Below are positions 1 to 6,571 of a stretch of 64,000 nucleotides of DNA, piece by piece. Within the stretch, counting starts at the first letter, position 1. The number at the start of each line of letters is the position of its first letter. This DNA comes from WTAW01 sp964406575 (GTDB lineage: Bacteria; Acidobacteriota; Aminicenantia; Aminicenantales; Aminicenantaceae), in NCBI GenBank assembly GCA_964406575.1, contig CAYOSH010000010.1, positions 54,291 to 118,290 of the forward strand, given 5' to 3'. Under the pieces are notes generated by a model. The model was not told the origin of the DNA and did no database searches. It worked only from the letters and a program-made list of their open reading frames with translations. Position numbers and translations under genes: made by a program.

Positions 1-77
1 ACATCATGACTTTGAGCCATGTTGGTTTATTTATCTTCCCATAAATGCAAATATATGTCAATGGCATTGCTCGCATA

Positions 78-193
78 TAAGCATCCTTATTCCCGTGATA
101 AGGACATTAGACGCAAAAAAGAGCGAGTCACTGTCCTTAGGAGTCGGATGGTGGTAGGGGGTGGGGTCTTCGACGAATATGGATTGTATGGAC
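78..193 (+). repeat. Family A dispersed element, copy 1 (diverged 3' end)
   Basis: First of three copies of a 126-128-nt intergenic element (others at 34721 and 63875), all on the plus strand. It begins TAAGCATCCTTAT, contains GAGCGAGTCACTGTCC, a G-rich tract and CTTCGACGAATATGGA. A perfect 6-bp hairpin (CCTTAT/ATAAGG, 7-nt loop) is visible near the 5' end. The last ~15 nt differ from the other copies, so the GGACTGTGAC segment is lost here. Bases 1-77 hold nothing I recognise, and no protein-coding content is visible in 1-243. Function unknown; a structured RNA or a non-autonomous mobile element are both possible. Confidence 0.8.
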
Positions 194-225
194 ATTTCTA
201 AATTCGTAATGAATGACGTCCAACC

Positions 226-242
226 GTCCCAATTGGTGATTG
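226..242. repeat. Family B element, short remnant
   Basis: The segment GTCCCAATTGGTGATTG next to the fadL stop matches the core of the larger family B elements at 1716, 49024 and 62221 (the last reads GTCCCCATTGGTGATTG on the minus strand). Only the core is preserved. Function unknown. Confidence 0.4.
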
Positions 243-243
243 T

Positions 244-1605
244 TTAGAGACGTAATCCCACGCCGAATCCGAATACCCAGTAATGTCCACTAAAAGACAG
301 AGGATACCCTGGATAAGACGATGTTCTCTCTCCGAGCATCACATACTGCAGATACGCATCAAAAGTGAGATTGCCAATCAACGATTGGTCTGTGATCGAA
401 CGCGCCGGACCATCATACCCCACACCAAAGGAAAAGACACTGCGTGGCAAAATTGGAAGAACGGGAGTCAGGTTCTCATCATTGAGAGGACTCTGATGAT
501 TGGCGTATCCCACCCTCAGGGTTAACTCATCCTTAAGGAAGTACTCACCCCCCAGCATAAAACTCCAGGTGTCTTTCATCTTGATCTCGATGCCCTCTCG
601 CGCCCCGTCAGAAAGCTCCTCGTTCACCCCATCCTCTTCTGGAGGATCAGGAAAAAAACTATCTTCCGGATTCGCGGCTACAAATTCCCACTTCTCGAAG
701 CTTTTCCACCCCGTCCTCTGGACGTCGGCTTGGAATGCGATCTTTCTTGTGGGTGCCCACATGAACCCGACAACAAATTCCGAGGGCAGGTTTAAAGTGA
801 AGATCACGTCCTGTTTTGCATAAAATTCAGGCTTTCCAGTATTCACGTTCAAGGATTCTCCACGAACATCGTCGCTATAAAGGCTTGTAATTTTAAACCT
901 GTAGTCGTTCTTTCCCTGTTGATCGATGTTCACTCCCTGTTGATAGCGCGCTCCGATCTGAAAATTGTCGTTGAGCCTGAAGAGGGCCCCGGCCGTAAAA
1001 CCCAAGCCATTCCCGCTGGCATTCAGCTCGTTAATCACTCCCCACTCATCGGGGCCATAGAGGCCGGAATAGATATTGTGGAAATCCCATCTGACGTTCG
1101 AGGTAATGATATCAACACCTGCACCCACAGACAGGTACTTGTTGATCTTGACCGCTAAAACAGGACGGATAGTAAAAACATTCAGTTTTGAATAGAGACA
1201 GAGAGAGTCACCTGGCCACTCCGGTGGCCATTTTGTCATCAATGAATACGGCGTAAAAGCACCGATCCCAATACTTATTCGTTCCTTATACGTGTAGGCC
1301 ACAAAAAATGAGCCGATCAACTGGGGCTCTGAGTTCTGATCCGTAGTCTGGAATTCTGCCGATTCGGCGGAAACGGTATAGTTGTAGTAAGAGACATTCA
1401 CTCTGAAACCGAGGCCTCTTTGGAATGCGAGTCCTGCGGGGTTGTAATATAGGGCGGTCGCGTTGTCTGCACGGCCGACAAAAGCTCCGGCCATAGTGGC
1501 AGCCTTGGGGCCCAGGTTGTAAAGAGTCAATACAGTCGCAGAAAGATAACCGGACCTTGCAAAGAAAGTGGCAAAAAGGAATAGGATGGATATTTTTTTC
1601 CTCAT
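244..1605 (-). CDS. FadL/OmpP1/TodX-family outer-membrane transporter
   Basis: Outer-membrane beta-barrel of the FadL family, which moves long-chain fatty acids or other hydrophobic compounds across the outer membrane. I start it at 1605 (MRKKISILFLFATFF...), which gives a signal peptide and 453 residues, the usual family size; an upstream in-frame ATG at 1674 would put charged residues before the signal. After the signal come the FadL hallmarks: AATMAGAFVGRADNATALYYNPAG, a conserved N-terminal hatch-like motif, then alternating amphipathic strands ending in an aromatic-rich C-terminus (GFGVGLRL). It stands alone, divergent from the nqr/rnf-like operon. The acyl-CoA enzyme IcmF elsewhere in the window fits a hydrophobic-substrate lifestyle, but the substrate cannot be read from sequence. 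Confidence 0.88.
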   Translation of the reverse strand: MRKKISILFLFATFFARSGYLSATVLTLYNLGPKAATMAGAFVGRADNATALYYNPAGLAFQRGLGFRVNVSYYNYTVSAESAEFQTTDQNSEPQLIGSFFVAYTYKERISIGIGAFTPYSLMTKWPPEWPGDSLCLYSKLNVFTIRPVLAVKINKYLSVGAGVDIITSNVRWDFHNIYSGLYGPDEWGVINELNASGNGLGFTAGALFRLNDNFQIGARYQQGVNIDQQGKNDYRFKITSLYSDDVRGESLNVNTGKPEFYAKQDVIFTLNLPSEFVVGFMWAPTRKIAFQADVQRTGWKSFEKWEFVAANPEDSFFPDPPEEDGVNEELSDGAREGIEIKMKDTWSFMLGGEYFLKDELTLRVGYANHQSPLNDENLTPVLPILPRSVFSFGVGYDGPARSITDQSLIGNLTFDAYLQYVMLGERTSSYPGYPLSFSGHYWVFGFGVGLRL

Positions 1606-1715
1606 AAATATGATGCCTTTCACTTCTTTCAGTAAAAATTCAAGATATATAAAATGAATTTTATTATACCTCAATTAAAGACCCATAGGAAAAGAAAATT
1701 TAATCTGGTGAGCTT

Positions 1716-1796
1716 CCCCAAATCCGTGATCGTATGAACACAAACGGCGTGATTAGTGTCCCAATTGGGACACCCGACTTTCACTTATCACGGATT
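1716..1796 (+). repeat. Family B element with terminal inverted repeats and central palindrome
   Basis: Between divergent fadL and the nqr/rnf-like operon (intergenic 1606-1950). It has a perfect 18-bp palindrome, GTGTCCCAATTGGGACAC (1756-1773), enclosed by a perfect 10-bp inverted repeat AATCCGTGAT (1721-1730) / ATCACGGATT (1787-1796). The left ~50 nt align with 49024-49080: both read CCCyAAATCCGyGATCGTATGA and then GTGTCCC. It could fold as a cruciform or act as a protein-binding site, but recurrence at unrelated loci favours a dispersed element. Confidence 0.65.
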
Positions 1797-1834
1797 AATG
1801 GATGATTCCTTTCATCTTCGGCTCAACAACCGCA

Positions 1835-1863
1835 TTGACAATGAAGATTCCTTCCAGTACTTT
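1835..1863 (+). promoter_or_regulatory. Candidate sigma-70-type promoter of the nqr/rnf-like operon
   Basis: Exact TTGACA (1835-1840), a 17-nt spacer, then TACTTT (1858-1863), a weak -10 match. It would leave an ~80-nt leader before the ATG at 1951. The -35 is convincing and the -10 is not. A GGAG at 1918 is too distant to serve as the ribosome site of that ATG. Confidence 0.4.
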
Positions 1864-1950
1864 ACCCTGTAAGGATGACGGATCTGATAAAAACGAACAC
1901 CGGATTTTGGCCACTTCAGGAGAAATTCTGAAACAAGAACCTTAACATTT

Positions 1951-2907
1951 ATGCGATTTCAGTTTCCAAAAAAGCTGCTGCTCGCGCAAAAACCCATGCT
2001 GCAGGTAGGTTATGCATTGATACCGCTAGTCCTTGCTTCCATCTATCTTTTCGGATGGAGAGCCCTCGCGCTGTTGGGGATGGTTCTTTTTTTCGGAACA
2101 GCCACCGAAGCCATGTTCACCTACCCAAAGGGGAAGCCAGTGACATCGGCTGTTCTTATCACGTGTGCGATCTTCACGCTCTCGTTACCGCCGACCATTC
2201 CCTTCTGGATGGCCATCATTGGAATTGTGACGGCTGTCGCCCTCGGCAAGATGGTGTTTGGGGGATTCGGACAGAATGTATTCAACCCGGCTATGGTGGG
2301 GCGGTGTTTTATCTACATCACATTCCCTGTCCAGATGACCAATCGCTGGATGGAGCCCATCTGGGGTGGCCTGGGCGGATTCGCATTTTGGTCGGCTCCT
2401 TTGGACACAATGACCAGAGCGACTCCCCTGGTCGTGTTGCGCCAGGGGGGATTCTTTTCTTGGAAAGATCTCCTATTGGGGAATACTTCCGGCTCGTTGG
2501 GAGAGACATCAGCCGTGTTGATCCTTGTTGGAGGCCTCTTTATTATTGCCAAAAAAGCAGCATCCTGGCGGCTCGCAGCCTCGTGTGTGTCGGGAGGGAT
2601 CCTCAGCAGTGGAATCTTGAGATGGGCCGGCTTTGAGAGCATTCCTTCTCCATTGGCCACACTCTTAGCTGGATCCTTCCTTTTCGGGAGTTTCTTTGTA
2701 GTCACAGAACCCATATCCGGAGCAAAGACCAAAATGGGGCAGTGGGTCTATGGTTTTTTGGTTGGGGCAATGATCGTTGTCCTTCGCGGATTCTCCAATT
2801 TTTCCGAGGGCGTCATGTTCTCGGTCCTGATCATGAATGCCTTTGTCCCAATCCTGGACCAAACCATAAAGTGGTTTCAGGTGAGGAGGAAGAAGGTCCG
2901 GGCATGA
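1951..2907 (+). CDS. rnfD: NqrB/RnfD-family membrane subunit (RnfD-like)
   Basis: Multi-spanning inner-membrane subunit of an ion-translocating NADH/ferredoxin oxidoreductase. It carries covalent FMN in this family. The flavinylation site is visible: DTMTRATPL at residues 152-160, with Thr158 the expected FMN-phosphothreonine. The block GQNVFNPAMVG (107-117) followed by FPVQMT is RnfD-like, whereas classical NqrB has FLNPAL...FAYPAQ. At 318 residues it is also near RnfD size and well short of the ~410 usual for NqrB. It is the first gene of a tight operon and its stop overlaps the next start (ATGA). The partners downstream are Nqr-type, so this operon is a mosaic. No Shine-Dalgarno sequence is obvious at the chosen ATG. 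Confidence 0.85.
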   Translation: MRFQFPKKLLLAQKPMLQVGYALIPLVLASIYLFGWRALALLGMVLFFGTATEAMFTYPKGKPVTSAVLITCAIFTLSLPPTIPFWMAIIGIVTAVALGKMVFGGFGQNVFNPAMVGRCFIYITFPVQMTNRWMEPIWGGLGGFAFWSAPLDTMTRATPLVVLRQGGFFSWKDLLLGNTSGSLGETSAVLILVGGLFIIAKKAASWRLAASCVSGGILSSGILRWAGFESIPSPLATLLAGSFLFGSFFVVTEPISGAKTKMGQWVYGFLVGAMIVVLRGFSNFSEGVMFSVLIMNAFVPILDQTIKWFQVRRKKVRA

Positions 2908-3542
2908 CAAAACAGCTCCAATCAGTGGTCTACATGTTCCTGATCTCTCTTTTTTTCGCCTCACTCGTCAGCGCTGTCAAATATCTGAGCGAGGAGAGAA
3001 TCGCATCAAATCAAGCCATAAAACTGCAGAGGATCGTCCTGAAGGTTTTGGATATCCCGGTGGGAAAAAACATTTCCGAAGACAGAATATCTTCTTTATT
3101 TACAGAGCGAGTTAAAGACATCCAGGTCGGGGAAAAAACTCTGTATGTGGGGTACGAAGAGGATGGCCGCACGATCAAGGGATATGCCTTCCCTGTGGGC
3201 GGACCCGGATTTTGGGGCCCCATACACGGGATGGTTGGCGTAAATCCAGAGGCCACAAAACTCCTTGGGATTGCCTTTACCAAGCACAGCGAGACGCCCG
3301 GCCTGGGAGGCCGCATCACAGAGGATTGGTTTTTAACACAATTCAAGGGCCTCCCCATCCACCCCATAGAAGGGGACCAAAAGATATTTTATTTGAAGCC
3401 TGCCGGCACCACAACCGCTGCCAACGAGCTCGATGCCATAACGGGAGCGACCAACACCAGCTCTGCCGTTGAGGCTTTTCTGAACAAAGATCTGGACCAC
3501 TTTCTTATAAAACTCTGGCGCTCCGTGGAGGATAGGAAGTAA
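2904..3542 (+). CDS. nqrC: NqrC/RnfG-family FMN-binding subunit
   Basis: Single-pass membrane subunit with a periplasmic FMN-binding domain. The start at 2904 overlaps the previous stop as ATGA and gives 212 residues. A transmembrane segment lies at about residues 7-25. The FMN domain has GPGFWGPIHGMVGV (100-113), ETPGLGGRI (130-138) and the flavinylation motif DAITGATNTS (177-186), with Thr183 the predicted FMN attachment residue. ETPGLGG and the FWGP block look NqrC-like, while the length matches RnfG (~206) better than NqrC (~255). The name is therefore a compromise. It ends directly against the next gene, with zero spacing. Confidence 0.85.
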   Translation: MTKQLQSVVYMFLISLFFASLVSAVKYLSEERIASNQAIKLQRIVLKVLDIPVGKNISEDRISSLFTERVKDIQVGEKTLYVGYEEDGRTIKGYAFPVGGPGFWGPIHGMVGVNPEATKLLGIAFTKHSETPGLGGRITEDWFLTQFKGLPIHPIEGDQKIFYLKPAGTTTAANELDAITGATNTSSAVEAFLNKDLDHFLIKLWRSVEDRK

Positions 3543-4166
3543 ATGCCGAATTTACCGCCAAAAAAAGAGATCTTCCTGACAGGATTGTGGAAAGACAATC
3601 CCGTACTCCGGCAAATTCTCGGCATATGTTCCACTCTGGCCGTGACCAACTTGATGGTGAACACGCTGGTGATGGATGCGGGTTTGATCTTTACGGTGTG
3701 TATGTCTTCATTGACCGTCTCTCTGTTGAGGCATTACACCCCGATGCGCATCCGCATGATGGTGCAGACCCTGATCATCGCGTCATATGTCATCATAGTG
3801 GATATATTGATCAAGGCCTACCTGCCGGAGATCAGTGAAGCGCTCGGCCCGTATGTGGCGCTCATCATCACCAACTGCATCATCATGGGGCGCTGTGAGG
3901 CCTTTGCCCGGAACAATCCTCCAGTGGCGTCATTGATCGATGGGTTGGGAATGAGCGTGGGCTACTCGTTGGTCTTGATCGTCATTGCTTTTGTTCGTGA
4001 ACCCTTAGGGTTTGGAACCCTTATGGGCATCCGGGTCATGTCAGAGGGATTTGTCCAATGGACAGTCATGATCATGGCGCCCGGCGCCTTTTTCACTCTG
4101 GGCATTTTGGTATGGATAATGAAATATTTTCTCCCCAACACAAAAACAGGTGAAGAGAAGACATAA
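3543..4166 (+). CDS. nqrD: Na+-translocating NADH:quinone reductase subunit D (NqrD/RnfE family)
   Basis: Integral membrane subunit of 207 residues with six predicted helices. The family half-motif ITNCIIMGRCEAFARNNPP is visible near residues 108-126. The Cys in GICSTLAVTN and the Cys in ITNC are the two residues that, with the equivalent pair in NqrE, hold the intramembrane 2Fe-2S centre of characterised Nqr. The block resembles NqrD (ITNCIVMGRAEAFA) more than RnfE. It begins immediately after the nqrC-like stop and is followed 9 nt later by nqrE, consistent with strict co-translation. Confidence 0.9.
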   Translation: MPNLPPKKEIFLTGLWKDNPVLRQILGICSTLAVTNLMVNTLVMDAGLIFTVCMSSLTVSLLRHYTPMRIRMMVQTLIIASYVIIVDILIKAYLPEISEALGPYVALIITNCIIMGRCEAFARNNPPVASLIDGLGMSVGYSLVLIVIAFVREPLGFGTLMGIRVMSEGFVQWTVMIMAPGAFFTLGILVWIMKYFLPNTKTGEEKT

Positions 4167-4175
4167 GGCCAAAAG

Positions 4176-4769
4176 ATGAATGCGATAAATCCATTGACGC
4201 TGTTTTTCGCCGCCATCTTCACCAACAACATCCTCTTGACCAATTTTCTGGGATTGTGTCCGTTCCTGTCAATCTCGAAGGAGAAAAAATCGGCCATGGG
4301 CATGGGCGCGGCCGTAGTTTTTGTCATGGCCTCTACCACTGTCCTCAACAATCTGATCTATTATAAATTACTGCTCCCCCTCGGCCTCGAGTATTTCCGC
4401 TATATCGTGTTCATCGTGGTGATCGCTGCGTTTGTGCAACTGGTCGAGATGATGGTGGAGCGCTTTTTCCCGCCGCTTTATTATGTCCTGGGGATCTTCC
4501 TTCCCTTGATCACGGTGAATTGTGCCATTTTCGGGGCATCTCTCTTCATGGTCATCAGAGGATATGACTTGATGCAGTCCCTGGCATACGGGGCCGGTAG
4601 CGGCATCGGCTGGTGGATGGCCATAATGGCTGTGAGCACCATTCGGGAAAAACTCCAAAAAAGCGCAAACCTTCCCAAAGGGCTGGAGGGCCCGGCCATC
4701 ACATTGATCATTACCGGCCTTCTATCTCTGGCTTTTCTTGCGTTTAGCGGGATGATCCGGGTGCAGTGA
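4176..4769 (+). CDS. nqrE: Na+-translocating NADH:quinone reductase subunit E (NqrE/RnfA family)
   Basis: Six-helix membrane subunit, 197 residues, matching the usual length of NqrE (~198). Strong Nqr-type blocks are seen: RFFPPLYYVLGIFLPLITVN followed by CAIFGAS, then YGAGSGIGWWMA and IREKL. Cys in LGLCPFLS and in TVNC are the expected ligands of the NqrD/E 2Fe-2S cluster. This subunit and NqrD form the inverted pair at the core of the pump. The start has a modest ribosome site and follows nqrD by 9 nt. Confidence 0.92.
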   Translation: MNAINPLTLFFAAIFTNNILLTNFLGLCPFLSISKEKKSAMGMGAAVVFVMASTTVLNNLIYYKLLLPLGLEYFRYIVFIVVIAAFVQLVEMMVERFFPPLYYVLGIFLPLITVNCAIFGASLFMVIRGYDLMQSLAYGAGSGIGWWMAIMAVSTIREKLQKSANLPKGLEGPAITLIITGLLSLAFLAFSGMIRVQ

Positions 4770-4784
4770 AGTGATGGCAGAGCG

Positions 4785-5888
4785 ATGTCGCAGTTGATCA
4801 TCAGCATACTCATCATCAGCAGCATCGGGGCGCTCTTTGCGCTCCTTCTCGAACTGGCCGATACGTTTATCGCCAACTACGGAGAGTGTCACATTTCGGT
4901 CAATCGGGAAAAAGACCTGGTTGTGCAAGGAGGAAATCCTCTGCTTTTTAGCTTAATGCAGGAAGGGATTTTTATTCCCTCGGCATGCGGGGGAAAGGGA
5001 ACGTGTGCCTACTGCAAGGTGAAAGTCCTGGAGGGCGGCGGGCCCATACTCCCCACAGAAACTCCCTATCTCTCAGAGGACGAGCAGAAAGCAAATGTGC
5101 GACTTTCCTGTCAGGTCAAAGTGCGTAACGATTTGGTGATCGAAATTCCCGAAGAGCTTTTTGGTATCAAAGAATTCAGGGTCAGAGTGGATCGCATCGT
5201 CGACCTCACTCCTTATATCAAGGGTATCACTTTTGGCGTGTTATCGCCAGAAGAAGGGATCATATATAAGCCGGGACAGTACGTGCAGCTTGAAGTACCC
5301 AAATACAAACTCTCGAAAGAGCCCGAATACAGGGCTTTTTCCATGTCTTCCGTGCCGGAAGATCCACACAGCATAGAGCTGTATATCGGGCTGGTCAACA
5401 AAGGGATCGTTTCAACCTATGTGCATGAATATCTCAGAGAGAGCGAACAGCTGGTCATGCGCGGCCCTTTTGGCGATTTTTTCTACCGTGAATCAGACCG
5501 CGATATCTTGCTGATCGCCACCGGAACGGGATTGGCTCCGATCATGTCCATCCTCCGCACCATCCGCTCAGCACAAATCCAGAGAAAAATCACTCTATTT
5601 TTTGGATGTCGGAGACAAGAAGATCTGTACTGCGTTGAGGAGCTCAAAGAGCTGGAACAACAACTGAGCGACTTCACATTTATTCCGACTCTCTCGAGAG
5701 AGGCAGAGGACTCACCCTGGAAAGGGAAGAGAGGCCGGGTGACGGACCTTATCGAGGATCTCGTGCCAGAAAAGGCCGATTATGATGTCTACATCTGTGG
5801 AAACCCGGAAATGGTGGACTCGAGCACGGAACTCTTGAGAGCCAAAGGTATTCCCGAAGATCAGATTTACTTTGATAAGTTCAGTTAA
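4785..5888 (+). CDS. nqrF: NADH:quinone reductase subunit F (2Fe-2S / FAD / NADH)
   Basis: Electron-entry subunit that oxidises NADH and passes electrons through FAD and 2Fe-2S to the membrane flavins. Domains in order: membrane anchor (about residues 3-23), plant-type ferredoxin with Cys68, Cys74, Cys77 and Cys109 (CGGKGTCAYC ... LSC), FAD domain with YRAFSMSS, and NAD domain with LLIATGTGLAPIMSILR and CGNPEMV. It has 367 residues, shorter than the usual ~400. NqrF never occurs in classical Rnf complexes, so its presence with an RnfD-like first subunit is the key oddity. It is the last gene of the operon, and no NqrA, RnfB or RnfC lies nearby. Confidence 0.93.
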   Translation: MSQLIISILIISSIGALFALLLELADTFIANYGECHISVNREKDLVVQGGNPLLFSLMQEGIFIPSACGGKGTCAYCKVKVLEGGGPILPTETPYLSEDEQKANVRLSCQVKVRNDLVIEIPEELFGIKEFRVRVDRIVDLTPYIKGITFGVLSPEEGIIYKPGQYVQLEVPKYKLSKEPEYRAFSMSSVPEDPHSIELYIGLVNKGIVSTYVHEYLRESEQLVMRGPFGDFFYRESDRDILLIATGTGLAPIMSILRTIRSAQIQRKITLFFGCRRQEDLYCVEELKELEQQLSDFTFIPTLSREAEDSPWKGKRGRVTDLIEDLVPEKADYDVYICGNPEMVDSSTELLRAKGIPEDQIYFDKFS

Positions 5889-6151
5889 CGATTCGGATAA
5901 TTCAAAGTTTAGACTCGAAGGTTGAAGGTGTGCGTCATGTCCCAGGATTCAACCGATTATTTTCTGAATTTGGAATTCGCACTTAAAGTTTCAGCCTGAC
6001 GCCACAATCCACAATCCGATACACGCTGTTATGGTCGAACTCTTGTCAGGGCGGGGACGATGTCGGCTTCTCGGCCAAAAGATGCTGGACGAAGATGTAA
6101 AATCCGTAAATAATACCAAGAATATTTTGAATCAAAAAAAGAAAAATTTTG

Positions 6152-6210
6152 TTGAACTTTTTTCGATGATGTGCGTAATATAATATATGAATACTAATTA
6201 ACGAATACTA
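6152..6210 (+). promoter_or_regulatory. Promoter and candidate operator upstream of padR
   Basis: The 5889-6241 intergenic stretch carries TTGAAC (6152-6157) and, 18 nt on, TAATATAAT, which includes an exact TATAAT (6179-6184). Just downstream lie two direct copies of GAATACTA (6189-6196 and 6203-6210) spaced 14 bp centre to centre, placed where an autoregulating PadR could block transcription. The rest of the gap, 5889-6150, holds no gene I can support. Confidence 0.45.
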
Positions 6211-6241
6211 TTATGTGAATAAAACAGAGAGGAGAACTGAC

Positions 6242-6571
6242 ATGAATTACCTATCCAGGATCGAGGAGATCCTTCTTCTGGCCATCTGGAAGTTGAAAGA
6301 TAATGCTTATGGCATTGCGATCCGCAACCAGGTGAAGAAGGACACGGGTGTCGAGTGGATGTCAGGCGCCATCTATGCCCCATTGAGTCGCTTGAAGAAG
6401 AACGGCTACGTCGAATCCTTCCAGGCTAAGGGCTCCACCGAAAAGGGGGGGCGCCCCCGCATCTATTACAAACTCTCTCCTCTCGGGATGAAGAAGCTTG
6501 TGTCCATACAGGAAGTGAACAAATCCGTCTGGTTGGGTGTGCCCGACCTCAAAAACAAAGTCCGATCATGA
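6242..6571 (+). CDS. PadR-family transcriptional regulator
   Basis: Winged-helix repressor of the PadR family, 109 residues. I use the ATG at 6242 because GGAG sits 7 nt upstream; an in-frame GTG at 6215 lacks such a site. The family core is clear: YLSRIEEILLLAIWKLKDNAYG at the N-terminus, recognition region SGAIYAPLSRLKKNGYVES (41-59) and the wing GGRPRIYYKLSPLG (69-82). Its stop overlaps the permease start as ATGA. PadR genes placed directly before orphan FtsX-type permeases are typical of Acidobacteria-like genomes, and this one probably controls the permease and itself. Confidence 0.9.
   Translation: MNYLSRIEEILLLAIWKLKDNAYGIAIRNQVKKDTGVEWMSGAIYAPLSRLKKNGYVESFQAKGSTEKGGRPRIYYKLSPLGMKKLVSIQEVNKSVWLGVPDLKNKVRS

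Noticed and set aside
5938..6000. A 20-codon ORF upstream of padR
   Set aside because: Short, with no ribosome site or conserved features.
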